Assembly: GCA_024224295.1 (NCBI GenBank)
Contig: JAAENN010000020.1
Coordinates: forward strand, 80,576-144,575
Direction: 5' to 3'
DNA length: 64,000 nt
Source: Shimia sp.
Lineage (GTDB): Bacteria; Pseudomonadota; Alphaproteobacteria; Rhodobacterales; Rhodobacteraceae
The position numbers and the translations under genes are program-made. This document shows, in pieces, positions 28,081-36,634 of this stretch. The notes under the pieces were generated by a model that had not been told where the DNA came from, ran no database searches, and worked only from the letters and a program-made list of their open reading frames with translations. Position 1 is the first letter of the stretch, and each line of letters begins with the position of its first letter.

Positions 28081-28785
28081 ATGACTGTACATATCGGAGC
28101 CCAACCCGGAGATATCGCAGAAACCGTTCTTCTGCCTGGCGATCCTTACCGCGCCAAATGGGCGGCGGAGACCTTCCTTACCGACGTGAAACTGGTGAAC
28201 GAAGTCCGCGGTATGCTCGGCTTCACCGGCATGTGGAAAGGCAACCGCGTCACCATCCACGGCTCCGGCATGGGCATGCCCTCACTCTCGATCTACGTCA
28301 ACGAGTTGATCAAGGACTATGGCGCCAAAACTCTGATCCGCATCGGCTCCTGCGGTGGCATGCAGGACAGCGTGAAAGTGCGCGACGTGATTGTCGCCAT
28401 GACAGCCACCACGCTCTCCACCCCGTCCCGCGGCATCTTCAAGGAAATGAACTTTGCGCCCTGTGCCGACTACGGCCTGCTGCGCGCGGCCGCAGACGCA
28501 GCAGAAGCCAAAGGCACCGCCACCCACGTTGGCGGCATCTACAGTTCCGACGTCTTCTATGATGAACGCCCGGACCTGACCGAGCAAATGACCCGCCACG
28601 GTATTCTTGGCGTCGAAATGGAAGCTGCTGAACTCTACAACCTCGCGGCCCGCCATGGCCGTCGCGCACTGGCGGTTCTGACCGTGTCTGACCACCTGCT
28701 GACCGGCGAGGCCTTGCCGTCCGAAGACCGTGAGAAGACCTTTGGCGACATGGTTGAAATCGCGCTGGAAGCCGCCTTCGCCTGA
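28081..28785 (+). CDS. deoD: Purine-nucleoside phosphorylase (DeoD type)
   Basis: The 234-aa enzyme catalyses phosphorolysis of purine (deoxy)nucleosides in salvage and is a hexamer in this family. [22 protein letters not shown] is the DeoD N-terminus with the phosphate-binding Gly/Arg region; [15 protein letters not shown] and [13 protein letters not shown] (nucleoside-binding Met-Glu) are conserved; [16 protein letters not shown] ends the active site with the catalytic Asp. The track ORF extends 100 codons upstream through the terminator of the previous gene. The ATG at 28081 has AAAGGAA upstream. Confidence 0.96.
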   Translation: MTVHIGAQPGDIAETVLLPGDPYRAKWAAETFLTDVKLVNEVRGMLGFTGMWKGNRVTIHGSGMGMPSLSIYVNELIKDYGAKTLIRIGSCGGMQDSVKVRDVIVAMTATTLSTPSRGIFKEMNFAPCADYGLLRAAADAAEAKGTATHVGGIYSSDVFYDERPDLTEQMTRHGILGVEMEAAELYNLAARHGRRALAVLTVSDHLLTGEALPSEDREKTFGDMVEIALEAAFA

Positions 28786-28800
28786 TCGGCAACACATCCC

Positions 28801-28839
28801 GTCAGGTGGCCGCGCGCATCTTGCGACAGGCCGCCTGAC
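28801..28839 (+). other. Long hairpin between deoD and the esterase gene
   Basis: GTCAGGTGGCC and GGCCGCCTGAC pair over 11 bp with one G-T and a 17-base loop. There is no T-tract. It may be a processing or stability hairpin, or an inefficient terminator. Confidence 0.45.
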
Positions 28840-28896
28840 ATGCCACACACGCCCTTAACCGCTGCAGCCGCAGCTACCACAGACAAGGGGCCCTCC

Positions 28897-29562
28897 ATGA
28901 CACGTGTATTGCAAGCTCAACGCAAGGAACCCGCTTCCGGCGAAACCCGCTCCGCGGTGATCTTCCTGCACGGCTACGGCGCCAATGGGGCCGACTTGAT
29001 GGGCCTTGCAGATCCGCTGGCAGAGCACTTGCCGGACACGCTGTTCCTGGCACCCGACGCGCCGGAAGAAATCCCCGGCATGCCCATGGGCCGCCAATGG
29101 TTCCCAATTCCATGGATCGACGGCTCCTCTGAGGAGGAAAGCGAACGTGGCATGATGGCCGCCGTCGAAGACCTTAACGCCTTCCTCGATGCGGTGATGG
29201 TCGACGAAGATCTCCTGCCGGAACAGGTTGTGCTCTTTGGGTTCTCTCAGGGCACTATGATGAGCCTGCATGTTGCCCCCCGCCGCGAAGACGAGCTTGC
29301 CGGCATCGTCGCCTTCTCAGGCCGTCTGCTGCAACCGGACCTGCTCAAGGATGAAGCGATCAGCAAACCGGCGATCCTGTTGGTACATGGCGATCAAGAC
29401 GATGTGGTGCCACCGCAATCCCTGCCCCAGGCCGCCGAAGCCCTGCAAGAGGCCGGTTTCACCGATGTCTACGCCCACATCATGAAAGGCACCGCCCACG
29501 GCATCGCGCCGGATGGCCTGAGTGTAGCGCTTGCCTTTATGCGCGACAAACTGGGCCTTTAA
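28897..29562 (+). CDS. Alpha/beta hydrolase, carboxylesterase/phospholipase family
   Basis: The start at 28897 gives 221 residues without signal peptide. The fold markers are VIFLHGYGANGADL (oxyanion HG), nucleophile GFSQGTMMS near residue 117, acid HGDQDDVVP near 166 and catalytic His in GTAHGIAPDG near 203. That is a complete Ser-Asp-His triad of the YpfH/phospholipase-carboxylesterase family, cytoplasmic and acting on short esters or lysolipids. It follows deoD on the same strand after a hairpin; co-transcription is possible but no shared role is apparent. Confidence 0.88.
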   Translation: MTRVLQAQRKEPASGETRSAVIFLHGYGANGADLMGLADPLAEHLPDTLFLAPDAPEEIPGMPMGRQWFPIPWIDGSSEEESERGMMAAVEDLNAFLDAVMVDEDLLPEQVVLFGFSQGTMMSLHVAPRREDELAGIVAFSGRLLQPDLLKDEAISKPAILLVHGDQDDVVPPQSLPQAAEALQEAGFTDVYAHIMKGTAHGIAPDGLSVALAFMRDKLGL

Positions 29563-29604
29563 GGCCACGGCTTGCGCAATTTCACGGCATTCTCGATCTC
29601 AGGA

Positions 29605-29623
29605 GCGCAAAAGCATTTTGCGC
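29605..29623. promoter_or_regulatory. Perfect inverted repeat upstream of the outer-membrane barrel gene
   Basis: GCGCAAAA-GCA-TTTTGCGC is an 8-bp perfect repeat about 40 bases before the start. It could be an operator or an RNA hairpin in the leader. It has no T-run on the strand of the esterase gene. Confidence 0.35.
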
Positions 29624-29663
29624 GTTCCGCCCACTGCGGTAAGAAACCCTAAGATTTGATGAA

Positions 29664-31364
29664 TTGGATTTTACCGTGTTACACTCTGTCAGTCCCAAAC
29701 CACCCATTTTCACACCGAAAACACAGCGCGCAAGTCGCCGTTTGGCAGGGCTGCTTTGCGCCACGGCCTTGCTCCCTGCACCTGCCGCGCTCGCGCAAAG
29801 CATAAACCCGCTCGATAACGGCCCGACGCGTATCGTTTCGCTTGAAACCGGCAACATGTACCCCGAGGGCACATTGGAGTTGACCGTTGGTGCGCGCCAG
29901 ACAAGCCCAGGGGACCGTGCCGGCACAGGCAACCAAAACTACCACGGCGGCGGCGTCTACGCCTTCTCCGACCGCTTCAACCTCGGGTTCGAACTTCAAA
30001 ACTACATTGATCCGGTCGGCGGCCCAATCGATGGCTTCCCAGGTCTCGGCCCGCAACAGATCCCACAGCTTGAGACCAACCAAATTGCTCTCTGGGGCAA
30101 ATACCAGATCTACAAAGACGATCGCTGGGCCATTGCAGCCCTTGGCTCTGCTGAGGTCTTTACCGACATGCAGACGGACCTCTGGGGCAATTGGTTCCGC
30201 CCTCAATCCAACGTGGTCATCGGCGCCCTGAAGATGCCGATCTCCTACACCGTAAATCCAAAGCTGCAATTGCACTTCACGCCAGGCATCGCATTGGGTC
30301 CGGACACAATTGATGGCGGTCAGTTCTACGGCAACATGGTGACAATGGGGGCCGGTGTGTCCTACAAGGCCCACCCTCGACTGTCGCTGTTTGGCACCGT
30401 CGAATCCTCTGTCGGCAGCCCCAACACCATCGCCAGCAACGGTGAATGGGTCACCCAGCCCGTTTGGTCCGCTGGCGGCCGCTACAACGTGACCCCACGC
30501 ATTGCTTTTGAGGGGTATGTGACAAATGGATTTGGCATCTCCCCCGGCACCAGTACTTGGGCGTTCTGGCCGGATGGCGATCACTTGATGGTCGGCGGTC
30601 GCTTGATCTACACACCGGGCGACAAGCGTGACGAAAGCTATCGCACACTGTCCCTGCCCGCGACACAGCCGCAACTCAACGCACAGCAGGACGGCTTTAC
30701 CCTCGCATCTGCCGCGACACTGGAACCTGGATTGATGCGCACGGACCTTTGGTACGGCAGCGATAACAACGCAGGTGCCGCAATCAACTTCAGCCCGGAT
30801 CGCGACATCGAACTTCAATTCATCTTTGAACAGTTCTCCGACAACACGACCGCCGACGCAAACTTGGTGCCAACCACCAACGTGCGCTACATGGTGGGCC
30901 CAAAACTGCGCCTGATGGATCAAAACAACGGCAATCCGTTCTCGCTCGCCGGTCGCATGCTCTACGGACGTCAAATCAGCTCAGCCTCTCAAAAGGTGGG
31001 CGTCTTTTACACAGATCTGACAGCCAACTATAAGACCCGCAACGGGTTCTCCTTAACCGCCAGTCCGAAAGTTGCTGCATGGGGCAGCAAAGAGTTGATC
31101 GGACTTGGCCTAGGCGTGGGGTACTCTTTCGGCGGTGGCCTGGAACTGATGGCGGAAGCGACGCCTATTGGGCGTGATGGCAATGAAACCACCTGGGCCG
31201 CTGGCGCACGCTATCACTTTGGCCGCTCAGGCCTTTCTGTGGACGCACAGGTCACCAACGCAATTGGTCGCCACGGCATCGGCAGCATGATTGCCCAAGA
31301 CGACGCAAGGTTTGCGCTGACCCTGTCCAAAACCTTTGACCTGTCAGGAGCAAAATTCTGGTAG
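29664..31364 (+). CDS. Predicted outer-membrane beta-barrel protein, function unknown
   Basis: Up to 566 residues. Start is uncertain: TTG at 29664 or GTG at 29676, both in frame, while the ATG at 29659 is in another frame. A signal peptide RRLAGLLCATALLPAPAALAQS ends near residue 45. The rest alternates short hydrophobic strands with polar turns (YAFSDRFNLGFELQNYI, GAGVSYKAHPRLSLFGTVESS, VGYSFGGGLELMAEATPIG) and ends in a Trp (FDLSGAKFW), the usual C-terminal aromatic signal for barrel insertion. No named family is recognised. It may be a porin-like or exopolysaccharide-export-related barrel. It is transcribed alone. Confidence 0.65.
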   Translation: MDFTVLHSVSPKPPIFTPKTQRASRRLAGLLCATALLPAPAALAQSINPLDNGPTRIVSLETGNMYPEGTLELTVGARQTSPGDRAGTGNQNYHGGGVYAFSDRFNLGFELQNYIDPVGGPIDGFPGLGPQQIPQLETNQIALWGKYQIYKDDRWAIAALGSAEVFTDMQTDLWGNWFRPQSNVVIGALKMPISYTVNPKLQLHFTPGIALGPDTIDGGQFYGNMVTMGAGVSYKAHPRLSLFGTVESSVGSPNTIASNGEWVTQPVWSAGGRYNVTPRIAFEGYVTNGFGISPGTSTWAFWPDGDHLMVGGRLIYTPGDKRDESYRTLSLPATQPQLNAQQDGFTLASAATLEPGLMRTDLWYGSDNNAGAAINFSPDRDIELQFIFEQFSDNTTADANLVPTTNVRYMVGPKLRLMDQNNGNPFSLAGRMLYGRQISSASQKVGVFYTDLTANYKTRNGFSLTASPKVAAWGSKELIGLGLGVGYSFGGGLELMAEATPIGRDGNETTWAAGARYHFGRSGLSVDAQVTNAIGRHGIGSMIAQDDARFALTLSKTFDLSGAKFW

Positions 31365-31515
31365 CTCTCTTACCCGTTTAAAACCGATCCCTCACCCCGC
31401 CCGTAAAACAAGTGTGGTGACTGCGTTTTGGGCATCAGGCGTCATAAATACGTCACCCATTCATGAAACTCTGCACGTGCCAGACCACAAATGCAGATCG
31501 TGCATATTGTGAGGC

Positions 31516-31543
31516 TTGTCAGAGTTGAACCACGAGATATAGT
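31516..31543 (+). promoter_or_regulatory. Sigma-70-like promoter of the HNH gene
   Basis: TTGTCA, 16 bases, TATAGT gives close matches to the -35 and -10 boxes, about 50 bases before the HNH start codon. Confidence 0.4.
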
Positions 31544-31594
31544 GGGTATAGGCCTCGTGCCACTGCGGCACGAACGCAGCGAGGGAGCACCCTT

Positions 31595-32179
31595 ATGGAC
31601 GGCGATTGTAGGACTGAATTCACGCGACATCCCGGCGGATTGAAGCATCATCCGGCATTGGTGCTGAATGCAGACTACCGCCCCCTCTCCTACTACCCGC
31701 TGTCGCTATGGCCTTGGCAGGATGCGATCAAAGCCGCTTACATGGATCGGGTCGACATCGTGGCCGAATACGATCATGTGGTGCGCAGCCCTTCTACCGA
31801 AATTCGGATCCCTTCCGTTGTGGTTCTCAAAGATTACGTAAAACCTCAAAAGCGCGTGGCCTTCACGCGCTTTAATCTTTTTCTGCGGGACGGGTTTAGT
31901 TGCCAGTATTGCGGAGCACGTGGCGATTTGACCTTTGACCACGTGATCCCTCGCGCCGCAGGCGGGATCACCAGCTGGGAGAACGTCGTCGCGGCTTGCT
32001 CCCCCTGCAACCTCAAGAAAGGCTCCAAGAGCCTCCGACAGGCCCGCATGAGCCTGCGCAAACCGCCACGCCAACCCGGATCGGAAGAACTGCGCAACAT
32101 AGGACGTAAGTTCCCGCCAAACTTCCTACACGACAGCTGGATGGATTACCTCTACTGGGACGCAGAACTCGACGCCTGA
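31595..32179 (+). CDS. HNH endonuclease family protein
   Basis: The 194-aa protein is conserved in bacteria as a stand-alone HNH protein. The N-terminal half has HHPALVLNADYRPLSYYPLS, typical of the family. The nuclease part is a zinc-finger HNH: CQYCG near residue 106, DHVIPRAAGG with the catalytic His, ENVVAACSPCNLKKGSK with the second CxxC pair. It should be a metal-dependent DNA nuclease or nickase. Its biological role is unclear, although such genes are core genes in many alphaproteobacteria and not restriction-linked. A plausible promoter lies upstream. Confidence 0.85.
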   Translation: MDGDCRTEFTRHPGGLKHHPALVLNADYRPLSYYPLSLWPWQDAIKAAYMDRVDIVAEYDHVVRSPSTEIRIPSVVVLKDYVKPQKRVAFTRFNLFLRDGFSCQYCGARGDLTFDHVIPRAAGGITSWENVVAACSPCNLKKGSKSLRQARMSLRKPPRQPGSEELRNIGRKFPPNFLHDSWMDYLYWDAELDA

Positions 32180-32225
32180 CACATCCCGTGAGAAGAGTTA
32201 ACGGGCCTCTTTCCTGAAAGTATCG

Positions 32226-32268
32226 CACCTCCGCGATACAGTCGTGATACCGACAGAATACCGACGTG
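32226..32268. repeat. Intergenic repeat family B, copy 1
   Basis: CACCTCCGCGATACAGTCG, two variable bases, ATACCGAC, three variable bases, then AT(A/G)C(C/A)GACGTG. The same 43-base pattern recurs at 58009-58051. This copy also has TATCGC before it, forming TATCGC-N6-GCGATA with the repeat. It lies between the convergent HNH and DUF1989 genes. Confidence 0.8.
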
Positions 32269-32279
32269 TTTTTTGATGG

Positions 32280-33140
32280 TTAACCCGGTACTCCATGGCT
32301 CCTGTCGTAACCGTTGACCGCAGGCGAATTCCAGTCGCCCAACGCGCCCTCTTCCGGCGCAAATACCTCCACCAACATCGGATAACACGCCGCCGTGTCC
32401 GAGCTGTGCTCACTGGAACAATCCCCCCCTGGACACGCGCTCAACGCCCCCAAGAGATCAATCTCGGCAAAGAACTCCAGATAGTCCCCCGGCCGCACCG
32501 GACTGGCTTTCATGAAGTATTGCCCGGTGTCGCGCGTAAAGCCGGTGCACATGAAAACATTAATAACATCATGCACATAGGGCTCTGCCTCCTGCAGCGA
32601 CATCCCCGTATGCGCCGCCAAAGCACGGGTCAGATTGGAGTGACAGCAATAGTGGTAATGATCTCCGGTCAGCAGGTTTCCGGTGTAAGGATCGCACCGC
32701 GTGCCAATCACATCGTGCACTGAACCCCCATAGGCATCGATCCCATACCACCCCAACGTGTCTTCCACGATGGTCGCCATCGGCCGCAACGTTGGCAAGC
32801 TGGTCCACATCCGCTCGCCCGTTGTGATATGGGTGCCGTGCAAAGCCCTTGTTTTTCCGGAGAAAAACCGCTCACTGAGATCCTTTGAGTTCCATAGATT
32901 CAGATCCCCAACCTGCGGCCCTTCCACGGAAGAAATCCGGAAAAACTGCCCCGCAGGCACCTCAAAACACCGCGCATCCCGCGCAGGTATCAACACCTGA
33001 TCTACCTTCTTGGCAGTCTCACGCGCCGCTTTGTAAAGCGCCATCGGCGCCGCAGGCAGTGTCTCATTGGGATAGCAGATCACCGGCTTAATTGCGCGGC
33101 GGTCGTCTGCATCGGCGGGGGGCAAAGGCATATCTGTCAT
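32280..33140 (-). CDS. Urea carboxylase-associated family protein (DUF1989)
   Basis: The 286-aa product matches the DUF1989 family: LIPARDARCFEVPAGQFFRI, then GPQVGDLNLWN, the segment THITTGERMWTSLPTLRPM, DVIGTRCDPYT, HCHSN-type CCHSNLTRAL, and INVFMCTGFTRDTGQY. The Cys/His/Glu set suggests a metal site. Members near urea carboxylase or guanidine genes are thought to help in carboxyguanidine or urea breakdown. Here there are no urea genes nearby, so the substrate stays open. It has no signal peptide and is cytoplasmic. Confidence 0.82.
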   Translation of the reverse strand: MTDMPLPPADADDRRAIKPVICYPNETLPAAPMALYKAARETAKKVDQVLIPARDARCFEVPAGQFFRISSVEGPQVGDLNLWNSKDLSERFFSGKTRALHGTHITTGERMWTSLPTLRPMATIVEDTLGWYGIDAYGGSVHDVIGTRCDPYTGNLLTGDHYHYCCHSNLTRALAAHTGMSLQEAEPYVHDVINVFMCTGFTRDTGQYFMKASPVRPGDYLEFFAEIDLLGALSACPGGDCSSEHSSDTAACYPMLVEVFAPEEGALGDWNSPAVNGYDRSHGVPG

Positions 33141-33189
33141 GCCCCGATCCTGCCCCCGACCAGACGGTCTTGCAATGCAAAAAACCGTG

Positions 33190-33624
33190 TTAATTCACAG
33201 TGATGGTGATCACCTCAGACACCACAGGTGGATTGTGAGGCACATGAAATTCATCCCCCAAAACCAATTGCAGCGTATGTGTTCCAGACGGTAAATCCAA
33301 CGTTACCTCGGTTTGACCACCGCCAAAGTGCCTATGATTGTCGTCCGTCGGCACCCCGTTCTCCATCAACTCCGCATCCTCCGCGCCTTCGCCAAGCGGC
33401 GGGCGGTTGATGAAAACATGGTGATGTCCGGTGTTTTCTTTCTCCGTCCCAGCAGGCGCAACCCCCATGCCGGACAGACCAAAGTTCACCACAAACGGCG
33501 CCTCCACAGAATCGCCATCACTGATGTTGATGAAATACACCGTTGCGCCTTCCGGCGACGGGGTTTCCCCAGAAATGGCCTGAGAACTCAGCATAATTGC
33601 CAATGCGGCCACAAGTTTCTTCAT
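33190..33624 (-). CDS. DUF4399 secreted protein
   Basis: The start at 33624 exposes a signal peptide MKKLVAALAIMLSSQAISG, giving 144 residues. The mature part reads EGATVYFINISDGDSVEAPF, HHHVFINRPP and DDNHRHFGGGQTEVTLDL, which is the DUF4399 pattern. The conserved His cluster hints at metal or ligand binding in the periplasm. Function of the family is unknown. Upstream AGGAGG-like sequence (GTTGGGAGGAAACG) supports the start. It is downstream of the flavin dehydrogenase on the same strand by about 60 bases, so the two may be co-transcribed. Confidence 0.8.
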   Translation of the reverse strand: MKKLVAALAIMLSSQAISGETPSPEGATVYFINISDGDSVEAPFVVNFGLSGMGVAPAGTEKENTGHHHVFINRPPLGEGAEDAELMENGVPTDDNHRHFGGGQTEVTLDLPSGTHTLQLVLGDEFHVPHNPPVVSEVITITVN

Positions 33625-33682
33625 AACGTTTCCTCCCAACTTTTTAACAATACTAGGAGGGTAGCACAGATCGGAAACCGAT

Positions 33683-35323
33683 CTAGACGCTACGTCCAGC
33701 CGCTCTCCCAGAGAAGATGCACCCTCCCAGAAACGTCCCTTCCAATGCGTTGTAGCCGTGGTAGCCACCACCACCAAAGCCCGCGACCTCACCAGCCGCA
33801 AACAGCCCCTCAAACGCACTTCCATCCGGCCGCAGCACCTGCCCTGTGACATCCGTGTGCAATCCGCCAAGAGACTTCCGCGTCAGGATGTTCAATCGCA
33901 CCGCAATCAACGGGCTATTTTTCTGGTCCAAAATGCGATGTGGTTTGGCGGTGCGGATCAACCGATCCCCCCGATAATTCCGCGCACCGCGAATGGCGGT
34001 CACCTGCGCATCTTTACAATACTCATTGTCGATCTGCGCATCCCGCCCCGCGATTTGAGATCGAATCTTCTCAAGGGAAACAGGAACATCCGGCGTGATT
34101 TTGTTCATGCCAGCAACCAACTCTTCCAAAGAATTGGCCACTACAAAATCCTCTCCATGCTCCTTAAATGCCTCCACCGGCCCCGGCGCGCCTTTGTTCA
34201 TCACCCGCCGTTTGAGCACCTCTGACCACTTGCCAGAGGTCAAGTCGGGGTTCTGCTCAGAGCCAGACAAAGCAAACTCTTTCTCGATGATTTTCTGGGT
34301 CAGAACGAACCAGCTGTGTTCGTGCCCCGTCGACAAAATCCGCTTCAGCGTGCCTAAACTGTCAAAGCCCGGCAGATAGGGCGCTTCCATACGATCGCCC
34401 AAAGCGTCAAACCACATCGAACTTGGCCCTGGCAGAATGCGAATCCCGTGGTTCGGCCAAATCGGGTCCCAATTCGCCAATCCTTCGGTGTAGTGCCACA
34501 TCCGGTCGCCATTGATGATCCCGGCACCGGCACCTTCAGCCACACGCTGCATTTGGCCGTCCACATAATCCGGCACACCAGCCACCATACGCTTCGGCGC
34601 CTTACCCAGTCGCTCCTCAGGCCAATAACGCCGTACCATGTCATGGTCGCCGCCAATCCCGCCGGAGGTGATCACCACTGCCTCTGCTCGATACTCAAAG
34701 TCTCCGACAACCTCACGGGTCGTCGACTTCCCACGCACCGCACCATCTTCGGAAAGGACCTGCCCGCGCACGCCTCTCACAGCACCATTTTCCACAATCA
34801 GATCAGAGACTTTGCGCCGGAATGCCAGTTCAACACGTCCACTAGACACATGCTTCCGCACCAGCCGCTCAAATGGCGCAACCACGCCCGGCCCTGTGCC
34901 CCAAGTGATGTGAAACCGCGGTACCGAGTTGCCGTGTCCATGTGCCATCTCCCCGCCGCGCTCTGCCCAGCCAACAATCGGGAACCAGCGCATGCCGATG
35001 CTTTTCAGCCACGAATGCATCTCCCCCGAAGCGAACTCCAGATAGGCTTCCGCTGCCTTTCGCGGGTTGGCATCCTCCGGTCGGTCGAACTGCGCCGACC
35101 CCATCCAATCGGTAAGCGCCAATTCCGGACTGTCTTTGATGCCCATACGACGTTGTTCGGGCGTATCCACCATGAACAACCCGCCCAGCGACCAGAACGC
35201 TTGCCCGCCAAGGCTCTGTCCACCTTCCCGGTCCAACACCAGCACTTTGCGACCTCTGCTTGCGGCCTCATTAGCCGCCACAAGCCCTGCCAAGCCGCCG
35301 CCAACGATAATCACATCGGTCAT
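33683..35323 (-). CDS. FAD-binding dehydrogenase (3-ketosteroid dehydrogenase/fumarate reductase-like)
   Basis: The 546-aa flavoprotein begins with the dinucleotide motif VIIVGGGLAGLVAANEAASRG and the E/D at VLVLDREGG. GGQAFWSLGG is typical of the FAD-binding dehydrogenase subgroup, and VVITSGGIGGDHDMVRRYWP and AAGEVAGFGGGGYHGYNALEGT close the FAD site at the C-terminus. This subgroup resembles KstD and fumarate-reductase flavoproteins, but the substrate is undetermined. There is no Tat or Sec signal, so it is cytoplasmic. The next gene on the strand is the DUF4399 protein. Confidence 0.85.
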   Translation of the reverse strand: MTDVIIVGGGLAGLVAANEAASRGRKVLVLDREGGQSLGGQAFWSLGGLFMVDTPEQRRMGIKDSPELALTDWMGSAQFDRPEDANPRKAAEAYLEFASGEMHSWLKSIGMRWFPIVGWAERGGEMAHGHGNSVPRFHITWGTGPGVVAPFERLVRKHVSSGRVELAFRRKVSDLIVENGAVRGVRGQVLSEDGAVRGKSTTREVVGDFEYRAEAVVITSGGIGGDHDMVRRYWPEERLGKAPKRMVAGVPDYVDGQMQRVAEGAGAGIINGDRMWHYTEGLANWDPIWPNHGIRILPGPSSMWFDALGDRMEAPYLPGFDSLGTLKRILSTGHEHSWFVLTQKIIEKEFALSGSEQNPDLTSGKWSEVLKRRVMNKGAPGPVEAFKEHGEDFVVANSLEELVAGMNKITPDVPVSLEKIRSQIAGRDAQIDNEYCKDAQVTAIRGARNYRGDRLIRTAKPHRILDQKNSPLIAVRLNILTRKSLGGLHTDVTGQVLRPDGSAFEGLFAAGEVAGFGGGGYHGYNALEGTFLGGCIFSGRAAGRSV

Positions 35324-35410
35324 GGCCCATCCTCCCCTGTTCCAGAAAAGGCTAGCCCCAGAGGCCTAAAGCCAACAAGCTAGACCTAACGTCAGTACCT
35401 TACACCAAAC

Positions 35411-35438
35411 AAAAAACGCCCCGAAAACCCGGAGCGTT
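35411..35438 (-). terminator. Terminator of the 50-aa ORF
   Basis: On the minus strand AACGCTCCG ... CGGGGCGTT makes a 9-bp stem with one T-G pair, followed by six T. It begins about 22 bases after the stop. Confidence 0.82.
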
Positions 35439-35460
35439 CATTTTCTCTGGTATGCTGGGC

Positions 35461-35613
35461 TTAGGCCGCTTTCACATACTCATAATAGGTCTCGCTAGAC
35501 GGTTTCACCTCTGCGATGCGCGGTGGCTGGGTGTAATAGCCATAGGCCTGTTCCAGAACTTCCTGCGCGCGGACGGCAAAATCTTCAGGGCTCTCGTTTA
35601 TGAACGCGGACAT
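35461..35613 (-). CDS. Small protein of unknown function (50 aa)
   Basis: The start at 35613 (MSAFINESPEDFAVRAQ) is 14 codons inside the track ORF and gives 50 residues. The sequence is a charged amphipathic helix (ESPEDFAVRAQEVLEQAYG) followed by a Tyr/Pro-rich tail, YYTQPPRIAEVKPSSETYY. There is no membrane segment or Cys. It has its own terminator 22 bases after the stop and lies after the sdh terminator on the same strand, so it is likely a real, separately transcribed gene. The family is not recognised. Confidence 0.6.
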   Translation of the reverse strand: MSAFINESPEDFAVRAQEVLEQAYGYYTQPPRIAEVKPSSETYYEYVKAA

Positions 35614-35749
35614 AGGGGTACTCCATGTAAATCCGGTATCCTCCCTCGGGCTCAAATATAGCTATCACTTCACAAGCTAAAAGCGCGGTTCTTGCAATCA
35701 TGCTATGCAAAAATTGCAGATGTATGCCGAGAGATACATCTTTCGGCAC

Positions 35750-35778
35750 AAAAAAAGCCCGCCTGAACCAGACGGGCT
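35750..35778 (-). terminator. Terminator of the sdh operon
   Basis: On the minus strand AGCCCGTCTG, a 3-base loop and CAGGCGGGCT form a 10-bp stem with one G-T, followed by a T7 run. It lies about 25 bases after the sdhB stop. Confidence 0.93.
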
Positions 35779-35801
35779 TCCTAACACTTTGGAGTATTGC
35801 C

Positions 35802-36581
35802 TTAAACGTGACGCTCAACCAACATCTTTTTGATCTCGGAAATTGCTTTCGCAGGGTTCAGGCCCTTCGGACAGGTCTTCGCACAGTTCATAATGGTATG
35901 GCAGCGATAGAGTTTGAACGGATCTTCCAGCTCATCCAGACGCTCGCCAGTCGCTTCATCACGGCTGTCGATGATCCACCGGTACGCATGCAACAGTGCG
36001 GCTGGGCCGAGGTATTTGTCGCCATTCCACCAGTAGCTTGGGCAGGAGGTAGAACAGGACGCACACATCACACACTCATAGAGACCATCCAGCTTCTTGC
36101 GGTCCTCAATCGACTGACGCCATTCTTTCGCCGGGCGGTTGGTCTTGGTTTCCAGCCACGGCATGATTGACGCGTGTTGCGCGTAAAAGTGTGTCAGGTC
36201 CGGAATCAGATCTTTAACCACCGACATGTGTGGCAGAGGGTAGATTTTCACGTCGCCCTTAACTTCATCCAACCCATAGATACAGGCCAGTGTATTGATA
36301 CCGTCGACGTTCATCGCACAGGAGCCACAAATGCCCTCACGGCAAGACCGGCGGAACGTTAGCGTTGGATCAATCTCATTTTTGATCTTGATCAGCGCAT
36401 CCAAAATCATTGGGCCACATTTGTCCATATCGAGGAAATATGTATCAATCTGCGGGTTCTTACCATCGTCCGGGTTCCAGCGGTAAATCTGGAACTTGCG
36501 CACGTTGGTTGCACCTTCTGGCTTGGGCCAGGTCTTGCCAGTCACAATCCGGCTGTTCTTGGGGAGGGCAAATTCGACCAT
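35802..36581 (-). CDS. sdhB: Succinate dehydrogenase iron-sulfur subunit
   Basis: The 259-aa electron-transfer subunit of complex II has a [2Fe-2S] ferredoxin-like N-domain with [21 protein letters not shown] (split across the two ligand groups CREGICGSC and TLAC). The C-domain has [16 protein letters not shown] and [17 protein letters not shown] for the [4Fe-4S] and [3Fe-4S] clusters. It passes electrons from the SdhA FAD to ubiquinone. It is the last gene of the operon and separated from sdhA by two unrelated genes, before a strong terminator. Confidence 0.97.
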   Translation of the reverse strand: MVEFALPKNSRIVTGKTWPKPEGATNVRKFQIYRWNPDDGKNPQIDTYFLDMDKCGPMILDALIKIKNEIDPTLTFRRSCREGICGSCAMNVDGINTLACIYGLDEVKGDVKIYPLPHMSVVKDLIPDLTHFYAQHASIMPWLETKTNRPAKEWRQSIEDRKKLDGLYECVMCASCSTSCPSYWWNGDKYLGPAALLHAYRWIIDSRDEATGERLDELEDPFKLYRCHTIMNCAKTCPKGLNPAKAISEIKKMLVERHV

Positions 36582-36634
36582 GGTCTTTCCTTCCTATACG
36601 TGGGCGCGCGCAATGCGCTTACCTTCGTTCCTGT

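Noticed and set aside
29679-30974. 431-aa minus-strand ORF over the barrel gene
   Set aside because: The plus-strand frame has a signal peptide and barrel pattern; the minus frame has neither.
31442-31651. 69-aa minus-strand ORF before the HNH gene
   Set aside because: It overlaps the promoter and start of the HNH gene, has no ribosome site and looks random.
32152-32413. Two small minus-strand ORFs across repeat family B
   Set aside because: They run through the repeat and the end of DUF1989 in another frame; the repeat explains the similar SRLYRGG text seen also near 58020.
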